NCBI GenBank assembly: GCA_029309925.1
Contig: JARKND010000001.1
Coordinates: 2,232,001-2,296,000, forward strand
DNA: 64,000 nt
Origin: Fulvivirgaceae bacterium JP3-4
Lineage (GTDB): Bacteria > Bacteroidota > Bacteroidia > Cytophagales > Cyclobacteriaceae
Direction of reading: 5' to 3'
How positions within the stretch are numbered: the first letter of the stretch is position 1; every line of letters starts with the position of its first letter. Below the pieces are notes generated by a model. It was not told the DNA's origin, ran no database searches, and saw only the letters and a program-made list of their open reading frames with translations. Position numbers and translations under genes: made by a program. Shown piece after piece: positions 43,053 through 52,477 of the stretch.

Positions 43053-43976
43053 GTGACAATTAAATTTAAGGATGTTGGTCAGGGCGACTCTATCTTAGTT
43101 ACCTGGCTGATCGATGATAAGTTGCATGTTGGTATAATCGATTGCAATATTCATCAGGACAAAACGAATCCGTTACTTCTTGAGTTGAGTTCGATGGCTA
43201 TTGAGACTATCGATTTTATCTTTCTCTCTCATCCGCATTACGATCATTACAGTGGGCTTGAGGAATTGTTAATTTACTGCGCGAGCAAGAAAATCATCAT
43301 CGAAAAGTTCTTTCATACTTGTTCACCCACCGAAGAATTTCTTCGCGCTAGCGTGAGCACTCCATTGGAGGATCAGACTCTAGCTTCATTGTGGGCGCGA
43401 ATAGATGCATTAGAAGGTTCAATCATCCAAAGTATTGCGATGATTAATGAAGCCTCCGGTGCTACAACGCTAGATGGAAAATGGAAATTCGTGGTGTTGG
43501 CCCCTGCTTATCGCGAGCAGCAGGATTTTAACGCGCTGAGAATTTCCCAGCCCAAAGCAGCTTATAAGTCAAACTTGCTATCGACTATTATCAAGATTTA
43601 TTCACCTGACGCCTATATACTTTTGACCAGTGACGCAGAACATAAGACGTTCAAGCGAATTCTCATGCATCGTATGCATGCTGAATTTTCGAAATTAGAA
43701 TTATTACTAGGCCAGGTGTCTCATCACGGTGCAGAAGCCAACTTCCATGAGAAATTTTGGAAAAACCAAAAACATAATAAACTTTCACCCATGGCTATAT
43801 CGGTCGGGCCAAATCATTATGGGCATCCATCTGCCAATGTCATCTCGAAATTGCAAAGCCACAATTTCAAAGTCGATGTGACCATGTTAAACTCTTCGGC
43901 CGTGTCGACAGCGTTGAGCAGTATTTCTACCCTGGCGCCTGGTTCGACATCTAACGATTTAACATATTCTTTTTGA
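43053..43976 (+). CDS. metallo-beta-lactamase-fold protein (ComEC-like)
   Basis: 307 residues, GTG start. The motif IFLSHPHYDHYSGLEEL is the H-x-H-x-D-H metal site and VGQGDSILVTW is the start seen in ComEC/Rec2-like MBL proteins. A third His (LGQVSHHGAEANFHEKFW) and a fourth (GPNHYGHPSA) follow. No TM, unlike ComEC, so this is a soluble nuclease or hydrolase. It closes the operon started at 41737, which suggests a new conflict or defence cassette with an MBL effector. Confidence 0.75.
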   Translation: MTIKFKDVGQGDSILVTWLIDDKLHVGIIDCNIHQDKTNPLLLELSSMAIETIDFIFLSHPHYDHYSGLEELLIYCASKKIIIEKFFHTCSPTEEFLRASVSTPLEDQTLASLWARIDALEGSIIQSIAMINEASGATTLDGKWKFVVLAPAYREQQDFNALRISQPKAAYKSNLLSTIIKIYSPDAYILLTSDAEHKTFKRILMHRMHAEFSKLELLLGQVSHHGAEANFHEKFWKNQKHNKLSPMAISVGPNHYGHPSANVISKLQSHNFKVDVTMLNSSAVSTALSSISTLAPGSTSNDLTYSF

Positions 43977-43990
43977 AGCGCGAAAATTAC

Positions 43991-45229
43991 TTAGTCGAAT
44001 TTCTGAAAATGTTCGAGAAGGTTTGATTTGAGAAGTCGAATCTCGTAAAAATGTTCCCATTGCATGTCTGGTGGTAGGGTTGGGTTGCCGTGATAGATTG
44101 CGTAGAAGTTCATGAGTCTCTTATATACATCATAAGGAATTAATGAAAGTCTGTGTATTGCCGTTAGATCATCCATAAAATTCCCAGTTGCTAACATTGG
44201 CCGGTGCTTCTTTATGAATTCGTCAAGAAGTTTCTTAACACTTGCGAGTTCTCTAATTATTGATTCTATCAAGTCACTTTCACTTAAAGATCTTTCTGTC
44301 GCAGGCCAATCCCAATAATTATTTGCTGTTATGAAAAAATCAGATTCAATCTGCTTTACTTCGCTTACTAATTTTGGGGGGCCAGCCATTAACTGAAGTA
44401 ACTCTGAGAGCTTTATAATATGAAAGGACTGACCCGGCACCGCGTTTGAAAACTCTGCTACAAGCTCAAATCTCGGGTAAAGAATTTGGCCTTCGCTTTT
44501 CAAAACCCAGTCGGCTTTTTCTTCACCCGAAACAAACACGACACTTTTCTTAAATTTTTTCGCCAAGTCAATTATTGTAAACCAAATGAGCAAATCACCA
44601 ATACCATCGTCAATCTTCGATTGGTCTTTATAGCCAGGCGGAATCCGGTGCAAATATCTCCTGTCCAATTCTTTTTTTATTGCTTCCTTGTCAAGGTTCT
44701 CAAGATCGAAAACTACGCCTTTAGTGAACAAGTTTCGATATAACTCGCTGACTGGATCGTTCCATGCCCAATCTTTAATCTTGTTAAGGAGACGATCTAA
44801 TTTTGGTTTGTACTCGTCTTTAAATTTTTTTATTGTTTCATTGAATCGTTCCTCTAATTCAATCAAATTTTTGTATTCATCGATATTACTCAGCAGCGGG
44901 TATTTTGCATTGTTGAACTCTTGCATCACGTTAATTTTCCGATTGAGTTGCTGAAATAACTCCTTTATTCTGTCTGGGCGGTTGCTAGCAAACTCGCGAG
45001 CAACTTGTCCAGGAATGAATAACCTTTTCTCTTTGATCAACCCTGAATAAATTGAACTGATCTGTTGTACATCTTGCGAGCTGGTGTAGTAAGGCAAAAG
45101 CAATGCGTTTGTGTCGATAACAAAAAGACAGTCGTCCTTGACCGAGGACATCGCAGAATTAAATGAACTGAAAATATTTTCCGCGTTCGGATATATTGAG
45201 TTTTTAATGAAAGGGTCGGTGTCTGCCAT
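43991..45229 (-). CDS. large PIN-like nuclease protein
   Basis: 412 residues from ATG 45229. FVIDTNALLLPYYTS (first Asp), DDGIGDLLIWFTIIDLAKKF (middle acidic group) and VVFVSGEEKADW (last) match the large PIN-like family also seen at 27184. A helical C-terminal domain (about 290-412) is unrelated to that gene. Convergent with the MBL operon. The 45229 start is preferred over the ORF start because it places MADTD at the N-terminus. Confidence 0.7.
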   Translation of the reverse strand: MADTDPFIKNSIYPNAENIFSSFNSAMSSVKDDCLFVIDTNALLLPYYTSSQDVQQISSIYSGLIKEKRLFIPGQVAREFASNRPDRIKELFQQLNRKINVMQEFNNAKYPLLSNIDEYKNLIELEERFNETIKKFKDEYKPKLDRLLNKIKDWAWNDPVSELYRNLFTKGVVFDLENLDKEAIKKELDRRYLHRIPPGYKDQSKIDDGIGDLLIWFTIIDLAKKFKKSVVFVSGEEKADWVLKSEGQILYPRFELVAEFSNAVPGQSFHIIKLSELLQLMAGPPKLVSEVKQIESDFFITANNYWDWPATERSLSESDLIESIIRELASVKKLLDEFIKKHRPMLATGNFMDDLTAIHRLSLIPYDVYKRLMNFYAIYHGNPTLPPDMQWEHFYEIRLLKSNLLEHFQKFD

Positions 45230-45447
45230 GGAGTTCTTGGGGGTATTGAGAAGAACGAAAATAGCAATTCTTGCCAAATAATTTGTCAGTCAACGAGTCA
45301 TCTAAATTGAGCGTGAAGGACTAGCTCCCGTTCGTGAATTAAATGAAACATAGAATGCCGCGATGTCCAGCGAGAGCCCGCCCGGGAGGCCGACCGCGTG
45401 GGGGTGCGGGGGAGGGAGGCCGACCAGAGGGGGCGGACAAAAAATAA

Positions 45448-45499
45448 AGAGCCCTGGCCACACACGACCCCCGCAAAGATCTTAAGTGGCCAGGGCTCT
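45448..45499. other. perfect 14-bp hairpin
   Basis: AGAGCCCTGGCCAC (45448-45461) pairs exactly with GTGGCCAGGGCTCT (45486-45499) around 24 bases that include CGACCCCCGC. Immediately followed by a small terminator-like hairpin. Confidence 0.8.
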
Positions 45500-45518
45500 T
45501 GTGCAAGCACATTTTTTT
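45500..45518 (+). terminator. short hairpin with T-run
   Basis: TGTGC-AA-GCACA (45500-45511) then TTTTTTT (45512-45518). It follows the 14-bp hairpin, so a plus-strand transcript could end here. Confidence 0.5.
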
Positions 45519-45716
45519 ATGTGAGCGTGTGTCATGGAATGGTGCGGCTGCAGCGTCCGAGCGCAACAAGCGTGACAAACTGGAGCGGAGCGTCTGAAGG
45601 AAGTTAAAAAATATTGTGGCATGTGGGTAGGCGCTGGCAGTGGTTGAAAGAAGGAACGGAGGCGCAATGAAGTGTAATGGAGTTGAATGAGGTTGTGTTC
45701 TTAAATGGCGGGGATC

Positions 45717-45798
45717 TGCGCGCGGCAAAGTGGCTAGGCCAAAATGGAAACTCTGTTTTGTTTTTTTCTGTTTCATTTGGCCTTGCCAAGGCGCGGCC
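45717..45798. other. long imperfect hairpin with T-rich loop
   Basis: GGCCAAAATGGAAAC (45737-45751) pairs with GTTTCATTTGGCC (45770-45782), extended outside by TGGC...GCCA and GCGCGGC...GGCGCGGCC. The loop is CTCTGTTTTGTTTTTTTCT-like. Confidence 0.7.
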
Positions 45799-46047
45799 AT
45801 TTAAGTGCACGACCGATTGAACGAAATGTAACGGAATGGAGCTGGAGTGACGAAATGAAACCTCTGCCAGGCGTGAATATTTTTTGCCTGACTGAAAAGC
45901 GGAGCGGAAGTTTGGCGCGATTGTTTGCCGAGGCCATAAAAAAATGTGCGCAGCACTCCGCTAAACCCGAGAGTTGCTATCAGATGAAAGTTGCTTACTG
46001 GGCTCGCACGTTATATTTTGCATGAGTTACCAAAGGTTTATTTATGT

Positions 46048-46998
46048 ATGAAAGCCGAAATCCTTCGAACTAAGTGCTTGGCACTAATGAGATGCGGTGC
46101 TCTCGAAGACTGTCTAAACACAATTGGCATATTCGAAAACTTTCTATATCAGTTAATGAAGCGTCACGATATTGATCAGACTCATTCAGATGTTGATTCG
46201 GACTCAAAGATTTTTGCTCAGCTGCTATTTAGCAAACTAATTCATTTACGAAGGCTGCTTAATCATAATGAACATAATTCTGAATTTAGGCACGTTGCGT
46301 CCATCATTGATCCTAGTATTATTTCCGCAGTCGTAAGAAACGTTTTTGAAACCGCAGCGACATTTAACTTAATCTATCGAGACAAAAGCGAAGATGAAAA
46401 AAAGCTCATTTACAATCTTTGGGCCATTGCCGGACTAAACTATCGACAACGTTTTGCCACACCGGACCTCGACACCGAAAATATCGCTAAGTTAAATAAT
46501 GAGAACGCAAGTATTAATGATAGAATTGATAAAATAAAGAATGGTATGGTTTTTAGAAATTTGTCCGCACGAGGGCAGGGCAAAATACTCGATTCAATAA
46601 AGAAAAAAGATTTTCGAATCAGAGTCGAGGGAGATAACATAAAAGTTCTCTCCTGGCAGGATCTTTTTAAGGAGATGCATTTAACAGGAAGCTATTTTGA
46701 AAATATGTATACACTGTTATCATTGAATTCACATCCTTCTTACGTTTCGTTATTTCAATTTCGACAGATGTTTGTTAAAGGAAAAGATGAGTTCCTAGAC
46801 TTAACTCTCATTGATTTACGATTCTCGTTTATATTTTACAGCGTTTTTGTCGCTGATTTCATTGCGATGTTTCCGGGTGCAAAGGAAGATTTCGAAGCGC
46901 TGCCATTGGTACACCAAATAATTATGAACTTTCGTAACAAACTTTTTCGAGGGGACAACTACTCAATAAATGATTCGTGGAAGAATCTAAATGATTGA
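46048..46998 (+). CDS. unknown helical protein (DUF5677/HEPN-like)
   Basis: 316 residues from ATG 46048. No signal. Helical throughout; IDPSIISAVVRNVFETAATFN and SLNSHPSYVSLFQF resemble DUF5677-type proteins, where an R...E...H pattern suggests a HEPN relative, but no exact R-x(4-6)-H motif is plain. AT-rich. Follows the structured non-coding region on the same strand. Confidence 0.55.
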   Translation: MKAEILRTKCLALMRCGALEDCLNTIGIFENFLYQLMKRHDIDQTHSDVDSDSKIFAQLLFSKLIHLRRLLNHNEHNSEFRHVASIIDPSIISAVVRNVFETAATFNLIYRDKSEDEKKLIYNLWAIAGLNYRQRFATPDLDTENIAKLNNENASINDRIDKIKNGMVFRNLSARGQGKILDSIKKKDFRIRVEGDNIKVLSWQDLFKEMHLTGSYFENMYTLLSLNSHPSYVSLFQFRQMFVKGKDEFLDLTLIDLRFSFIFYSVFVADFIAMFPGAKEDFEALPLVHQIIMNFRNKLFRGDNYSINDSWKNLND

Positions 46999-47042
46999 AT
47001 ACTTAAATTATCTGGCATTTAAAAAAACGTCAGATATAAAAG

Positions 47043-47756
47043 TTAGCTCTGCTTCTTTGGCACGTCTAACAAGTTAATTGCCCATCTGAAGTAGTTTATT
47101 AGATCGGGACTGTTGCGTATTTCGGCCGCTGCATCGCTGTCCAAATGGACCAGTTGATTCCGCAGATTCCAAACCGTAAGGAGCTCAGCAATGGTTCCTG
47201 GATCATAAATTTCAGATTGCTTCAGCGCCTTAAGCATATGGTATGGCGTTGCTCGTGGGCCAGGATCAATGTGATTATTCGCGACAGCATTCCTGATTGC
47301 TTGTTCAAATGCGACCCCTGCTTGTGTAAGCCCAGCAAGAACAAAACCATTTTCTACGGCCCTAGTCGCCTCATCGATCATCCATCTCACGTGATCATTT
47401 GTCGTATTTTCCGGAGGGATTCCCGATTTGGAGTCTTGGGTAGGCTTGCGTTCCGTGGCAAGGGCTCTTAGTGCATTGATGGATTCCCTAACTTCAGAGA
47501 GGCTAGTTTGTATTTCTCCTTGGCTTGTTGAATCACGTAGATCTTTGGCTGTTCTCAAGTATTGGGTGACGAAATACATTGCAAAAAACAGTGCGGTAAA
47601 AAACTCTCTTATTAGTATTATAGGGCTTCTTTCGTTGGGTGCTGTATATGCAAAGACCGACACTGCCCAAACAACCGAAATTGCGAGTGGGATCCGGCTG
47701 ATCGTCCATTGTTTAAAAAGTACTCTTCTAGTTTCTGATGAAATGAGCAAACGCAT
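47043..47756 (-). CDS. membrane protein with HEPN-like domain
   Basis: 237 residues. One or two TM segments near residues 17-38 and 48-66 (FTALFFAMYFVTQYL), then a helical linker, then a domain with FVLAGLTQAGVAFEQAIRNA and LLTVWNLRNQLVHLDSDA, where RNQLVH fits the R-x4-H HEPN motif. A membrane-tethered HEPN protein may be an effector or sensor. No partner gene is obvious. Confidence 0.6.
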   Translation of the reverse strand: MRLLISSETRRVLFKQWTISRIPLAISVVWAVSVFAYTAPNERSPIILIREFFTALFFAMYFVTQYLRTAKDLRDSTSQGEIQTSLSEVRESINALRALATERKPTQDSKSGIPPENTTNDHVRWMIDEATRAVENGFVLAGLTQAGVAFEQAIRNAVANNHIDPGPRATPYHMLKALKQSEIYDPGTIAELLTVWNLRNQLVHLDSDAAAEIRNSPDLINYFRWAINLLDVPKKQS

Positions 47757-48228
47757 ACTGAATTGGAGTTGTTACCCGCTGAATGATGTCAGGTATCGGT
47801 GATGCCATGCAATGGGGTATGTCAAATATAAAACTTCTTTTAAGAACCAGATGTATTTACCCTAACTCATTTCACGATTTCAGAGTTGGCCTAAAAAGGC
47901 AACTCTGATAATTGAATTTGGAACTTAAAAAACTGCAGTGAGATGTGCAGCAAGGGAGATTTGCAGAATGAAAATGAGACCTTTGATTTTGGACAAGCGT
48001 AAGCCACAAACCACCAGTTTGCGATACTTACTTTTAGAATTGTTTTAAACATGTGGCCTTCACCGGACAGGAAATTTTTAAGGGCAAGGGCTGGCTACAA
48101 AAAATACTACCCGGTGATTGTGCGTGGATATGTGTGAGGGTGGAGATTTTTTTTAGCCAGGCAAAGCGGACCCTTGCGCTTTAAAATTTATCCGGCCGAA
48201 CTTTGCACATGTTTCAAAATAATTACCC
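47757..48228. other. intergenic region, nothing recognised
   Basis: About 470 bases without a credible gene or strong repeat. Confidence 0.4.
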
Positions 48229-48855
48229 TCAATTTTCTTGAAGGAACAATTCCGGTAAAAGTGTGGCATCAATTATTTTTGAGATATCTTCTATCGATCC
48301 GATTTCAAAAGTTAGCGGCCCGTCACTTGCTTCTTTGATGTGGAATCTAAATTCACTTTGGTAAGCAAATCTATCGGGCTTGTCATGCACTGTTAATTTT
48401 TCGTGCGATTGTTCTTCGTCATAGTATCTTACAAGGCCATAAGAATAGTTTAATTTTCCATGAGTGGCCTTCTTAAAACGCTGAAGAAATTCATTTTTGT
48501 CAAGAATTATTAATGCTTTATCTCCAAAATTAACATTTCTGGGATCGATGAACGGCTTCCCTGTCACATTCTCCTTCTTGATACAGAAGAGGCAAAACAA
48601 ATGAGTTTGAAGGTTTTCACGATCGTAAGGATGCATTCTTGCCTTTGTAATCCGGATTGGAATCTCTTTTCTTTCCTCGCCTATAAAAAGTTTGAGGTTT
48701 TCGACTTTGATGGATGCAGTTGCGCCTTCGCGATTGTCTTTTCGTTCTTGTTCTTTTAATTCCAAGTCTCGAAAATATTGAATGGTATTACAATAGATAA
48801 AGCCTCGCTTTTGCAGTGCTTCAATGTGTCCTGCTTGACCAATTTTAATTAACAT
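48229..48855 (-). CDS. unknown protein
   Basis: 208 residues, charged, no signal. KRGFIYCNTIQYFRDLELKEQERKD and DNREG read like a known uncharacterised family whose start has a short N-terminal strand, a F/YFN-x-YFR box and an Arg-x-Asp-x-x-Glu-Gly turn. Function unknown. Located in the island. Confidence 0.55.
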   Translation of the reverse strand: MLIKIGQAGHIEALQKRGFIYCNTIQYFRDLELKEQERKDNREGATASIKVENLKLFIGEERKEIPIRITKARMHPYDRENLQTHLFCLFCIKKENVTGKPFIDPRNVNFGDKALIILDKNEFLQRFKKATHGKLNYSYGLVRYYDEEQSHEKLTVHDKPDRFAYQSEFRFHIKEASDGPLTFEIGSIEDISKIIDATLLPELFLQEN

Positions 48856-48930
48856 CGCGGTTTGACTTTAAAAGTGCAATCTGGTTAATTAGAAGTTAAA
48901 GCTGAGCAAAAGATAATCAATTAGGCGAGC

Positions 48931-49134
48931 ATGCATCCAAAAGACAATGAAGTTTATGTAGTCGACACTGTTGTACGCTTAAAAAAGACGGGGGAGTTCG
49001 CAATAATTAGAAAAGTGCAGTTTATGATGGACGGAAAACACTTTTTGCATTACGAAGGTGAGATTGAAGGCCGTGGCAGTGGAAACTTCGCATTGTACCA
49101 CAATGATGTTGAATTAGAAGCCCTGCCCGTATAA
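48931..49134 (+). CDS. small unknown protein
   Basis: 67 residues: DTVVRLKKTGEFAIIRKVQF and HFLHYEGEIEGRGSGNFALYH suggest a small beta barrel (SH3/KOW-like). Its 3' end overlaps the convergent 49114 gene by 21 bases. Confidence 0.5.
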   Translation: MHPKDNEVYVVDTVVRLKKTGEFAIIRKVQFMMDGKHFLHYEGEIEGRGSGNFALYHNDVELEALPV

Positions 49135-49401
49135 CGGTTTCTCATATAATCGATTAATCAATTCCATTTGACATTCAAAGGCCAGATCCTTAAAGTAGAA
49201 TTTCTTCTTGCAGAATCTATTGTTAGAAATTTTGAGAAGGCGCGTAATGTAATCGCGCAATTCATTGTCCGAGTATCGTGCTGCAATTTCCTTCGCTTTT
49301 GGCGTCAATTCTTTGTGTCTATACATAGGGATTTGTAAATTAGAGTTCATTTCCGCCCATCCTTTACGTGCTTCAAGCACGAACTCGTTGGTCGCGGGCA
49401 T
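49114..49401 (-). CDS. small helical unknown protein
   Basis: 95 residues, basic and helical: ELTPKAKEIAARYSDNEL and YFKDLAFECQMELINRLYE. Family not recognised. Overlaps the convergent 48931 gene at its 3' end. Confidence 0.5.
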   Translation of the reverse strand: MPATNEFVLEARKGWAEMNSNLQIPMYRHKELTPKAKEIAARYSDNELRDYITRLLKISNNRFCKKKFYFKDLAFECQMELINRLYEKPLYGQGF

Positions 49402-49446
49402 GGAATCAATAAGCGGAAGTAGTCAGGACGTGATGAAACCGCTTTT

Positions 49447-49752
49447 TTATTTAAAGTCAATTTTGATTTGAGTAATCTTACCATCGTGAAAAACCTTTCC
49501 AGACGACTTTAGATTTCCTGCCCTTCCTCTGAAATAAACAGTATCCTTTGCGATGTCGTTGAATCGTGCGACTCGTTCGTATCTGCAGTCTGAATCATAT
49601 CTACCAGTCGAAAAGTTTTGTAAGCTTCGCGTCTCCAACCAAAAGCTAAATGAACAATTCGTTTCGCTATAAACTTGGACCTCATTGCGCGGCTCAAAAA
49701 AGTCAGAACAGGAAAAAAGAAAAACGCTGATTGTAAAAAATCGTTTCTTCAT
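49447..49752 (-). CDS. small lipoprotein
   Basis: 101 residues. Signal MKKRFFTISVFLFSCS gives a lipobox Cys at 15. The mature part has ETNCSFSFWLETRSL and DTVYFRGRAGNLKSSG. Its start overlaps the stop of the 49749 gene (ATGA-like), so it is translated with it. Function unknown. Confidence 0.6.
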   Translation of the reverse strand: MKKRFFTISVFLFSCSDFFEPRNEVQVYSETNCSFSFWLETRSLQNFSTGRYDSDCRYERVARFNDIAKDTVYFRGRAGNLKSSGKVFHDGKITQIKIDFK

Positions 49753-51020
49753 AAAATGAGGTATTGCAGGTATCCGCTAACTCTAACGTGACTTTTTCGC
49801 ATTTCTTCCTGCAGCTGATTTATTCGAAGCTGGAGCTTCCCCGTGTCATCCTGGTTAGCTGGAATGCTTTCAAGTTCCTTTCTACGAATTGTTAATTCTT
49901 GAACAGCTTTTTCCCTTTCATAAAGATCCATTTGATGAATTGAACTGGTAAGCTGATCAATGCGATACTGTAGGTCATGTCGGCTCTTTTCGGATAGACG
50001 TTTTTCGTTTTGTGTTTTTTGTAATTCATATTTTAATATTTCCATTTGGTTTACAAGTTTGTTAGTGACGGAGTCGGGAAGAAAAGCCATTACAGGATTG
50101 AACTGGTATTCCAAGTCCGCGGAAGCGGCCTTCGATGGCTTGTTGTCTTTTATGAAACTGAAGGTTGACGTGCTTTGTAGTTTGAGTTGCAAAATCGGTT
50201 TGTTTTTGATCAGATCTTTTAAGGAGTCCGGTGTGATGTTGAAGAAGAGTAAATCGGTTGTGGTAAGGTGCTGTTTGGTACGAGTGGGGGTTATTGTAAT
50301 AATCTTCATTTCATTATTGAGTTCTAAAAATTGTCGCCCATTAAATATGACAGCTTTTGATTCGGTCGAGTGAATTAGCAAACCTTCATCATTCGAAATG
50401 TTTCCATTTTTCATCAGTTGCACCTTTACACTCACGAGCGTTTCACTTTGTTTGTTCTCTTGGTGAAGGTGTTTTAGATCATTAAATGCTTTGTTGTAGC
50501 TCGTCCAAAAACCTTGTGCAAAAAGTGGCTGACATGTAATGCCCAAAAGGATAAAAATCGCAAAACATATTGCTTCTGTTTGTAGGTGAGAAGATTTTAA
50601 CCGGAGTTCGGGATTACCTGGGATTACACAAGGATTTCTCATGAATGGCCATAGCAGCGGAATACCTTGCTTCGTCATCATGTCAAAAAGCAAATGAGAA
50701 AAGAAGGCGAATGCAAAAATTAATGTTATCTCATTCCCACCTGGCGTCACGGATTCCAAGAAATATATTAGAAGCCATGCTGACAAGAAGAAAATCAGGC
50801 TGTGAGTGATTGTGCGGTGGCCATACTTTATGTATAGCCATTTTGCGATAGGGTAGAAAAGTTTTCCAATTGGACTTTTGAGATGGTCAACGTCCGGCAG
50901 AATTGAAAAGAATGCAGTGAAAAATAAATATTCTGGTTTCTCAAATACGTTGATGTTCCAGAAGCTGGCGAAGATTCCAGTAAAGACTGTCCCGCCAACG
51001 ATGTGATTTGCTCCACTCAT
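49749..51020 (-). CDS. YdjM-type metal-dependent hydrolase with coiled coil
   Basis: 423 residues. The N-terminal 165 residues are a DUF457/YdjM-type inner-membrane hydrolase: NHIVGGTVFTGIF, SILPDVDHLKS, KYGHRTITHSLIFFLSAWL and FAFFSHLLFDMMTKQG, with four to five hydrophobic helices and the His/Asp metal motifs. The rest is a periplasmic or cytoplasmic extension that ends in a coiled coil (about 320-405, DLYEREKAVQELTIRRKELE). The extension is unusual for the family. Gene order 51105, 49749, 49447 suggests one envelope-related operon. Confidence 0.72.
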   Translation of the reverse strand: MSGANHIVGGTVFTGIFASFWNINVFEKPEYLFFTAFFSILPDVDHLKSPIGKLFYPIAKWLYIKYGHRTITHSLIFFLSAWLLIYFLESVTPGGNEITLIFAFAFFSHLLFDMMTKQGIPLLWPFMRNPCVIPGNPELRLKSSHLQTEAICFAIFILLGITCQPLFAQGFWTSYNKAFNDLKHLHQENKQSETLVSVKVQLMKNGNISNDEGLLIHSTESKAVIFNGRQFLELNNEMKIITITPTRTKQHLTTTDLLFFNITPDSLKDLIKNKPILQLKLQSTSTFSFIKDNKPSKAASADLEYQFNPVMAFLPDSVTNKLVNQMEILKYELQKTQNEKRLSEKSRHDLQYRIDQLTSSIHQMDLYEREKAVQELTIRRKELESIPANQDDTGKLQLRINQLQEEMRKSHVRVSGYLQYLIL

Positions 51021-51104
51021 AAGCTAATCGGTTATGTGCGCTTCGACCTTTGCCGAATCGTAAAATGTTAAGCATCATTGGTGGAAGGAACTCGTTTCTT
51101 TATA

Positions 51105-52433
51105 TCATAAATTCTTATTTTGATTTCTTCGAGCTTCAGCTTTTTTCTTAGACTCTTCAGCCTTTGCCGCATAGTATTTGGCAAGAGTAGCTGAGTTGTT
51201 TTCAAACTGGGTTTTGCTATTTTTTTCTAAATCCAGAGCTGCATACAATTCACGTATTGACTCCTCTGAATAATGTTCTTGCATCAGCTTGCTAACATCA
51301 GCATCCTCGATAATTTCGCTGAGGAATGATCGCGAGGAAATTAAAGACTGCTTGCTTTTGAATAATTCACCAAGATGGTTTAACGCCACCCTCTTTTCGT
51401 TTAATTTAAAATGCGATAACACCCGATAATGTTCGAGAAACGACCAATCATTAGGATACTTTTTTATAAGCTTTGTCGAGACTTGAATACACTTTCGGTA
51501 TTGTTTTGAATAGTAGAGATATTGGATCATTTGAATTGAAATATTCCTGTCCCTTAGCTTGTTGTTCTCAACACGCTTTTCAAGCTCTTGAAATAATCCG
51601 TAAAGTTCGAACAGGTTTTCGGTCATGTAGGATAATGAAGGATTGACTGGTACCATTTTACCAAGAGTTGGGAGATTAGATTCTGCGTTACGGGTGTATG
51701 AGTATACGCTCATTTTTTTTCTAATATTCTCTAAAAGCAGAATCTCAGCGGGAGTAAGAATGTTACTAAAATCAAATATTTTGTCGATGGTCTTGTCTAT
51801 TTCGTCAGTGTTGGCTTTCATCGACAGACCAATAGGCATAAGTACGGAACTTATTTGCTTATCGAATTGGTAGGTCTCGTTTAGGCACTTGTTTTGGAGC
51901 GCCATTTTTATGTCATCTTTGGTAAGTCCGCCACCTCGAATTTTTTGCTGGTAATGTGATGGAGAATGTCCGTTTGATGCAAGAACCAGGTCAAAATGGG
52001 TAAACAGTTTCGTATAAATATGATACATATCCAGTTCGAGCTTTGGCCTCAGCTTTGAGTGTCTACGCTGTTCAGGTCTAAAGGAGAATACCCACCAAAA
52101 GAGAAATGCGGAAAACATTGACAAAATAAAAGGGTAAATAAAATCCTTGCTTACGTTGAAGGCTGGGTCACTTGATTGCCTGTCCAGTGCTTTTAGCAGT
52201 TCTGCTGCTTTGTTTTGCTTTTCTAAAAGAGAGTCTTGTTTTTTTGCAATGGTTTCATTAAGTGCTTTTGACTCAGTGCGAATGGCATTCAAATCTTTTT
52301 TCAGTGTATCAATTTGTGTAGTAATTTCATTCAGTTGGCGCTGATTTTTTGTTTGAGATTGGGATTGCGAATATCCGGACAGACAGGAGATGAATATAAA
52401 AACGAAAACTAAAATTTGACGGTTCCTTGACAT
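51105..52433 (-). CDS. exported coiled-coil membrane protein
   Basis: 442 residues. Signal-like N-terminus (FVFIFISCLSGYSQ), a coiled coil (about 30-80, IDTLKKDLNAIRTESKALNE), a TM helix (about 99-116, FILSMFSAFLFWWVFSF), then helical TPR-like repeats (about 300-400). No enzymatic motif. It may build a scaffold with the 49749 protein. Downstream of the recombinase-ATPase gene by 45 bases on the same strand. Confidence 0.6.
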   Translation of the reverse strand: MSRNRQILVFVFIFISCLSGYSQSQSQTKNQRQLNEITTQIDTLKKDLNAIRTESKALNETIAKKQDSLLEKQNKAAELLKALDRQSSDPAFNVSKDFIYPFILSMFSAFLFWWVFSFRPEQRRHSKLRPKLELDMYHIYTKLFTHFDLVLASNGHSPSHYQQKIRGGGLTKDDIKMALQNKCLNETYQFDKQISSVLMPIGLSMKANTDEIDKTIDKIFDFSNILTPAEILLLENIRKKMSVYSYTRNAESNLPTLGKMVPVNPSLSYMTENLFELYGLFQELEKRVENNKLRDRNISIQMIQYLYYSKQYRKCIQVSTKLIKKYPNDWSFLEHYRVLSHFKLNEKRVALNHLGELFKSKQSLISSRSFLSEIIEDADVSKLMQEHYSEESIRELYAALDLEKNSKTQFENNSATLAKYYAAKAEESKKKAEARRNQNKNL

Positions 52434-52477
52434 AGTGAGGGGGCTCTTATGATTGTAAATATAAGGTCATTTTTAAG

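Larger units (their letters stand above)
45297..46047. other. structured non-coding region, possible RNA
   Basis: About 750 bases lack a credible gene but are rich in hairpins (45448, 45500 and 45717) and have local GC above the island average. Purine-rich runs such as GGAATGGAGCTGGAGTG also occur. An RNA or an origin-like element is possible. Confidence 0.45.

Noticed and set aside
45297-46047. Retron-like RNA
   Set aside because: Hairpins are present but no reverse transcriptase or effector gene is adjacent.
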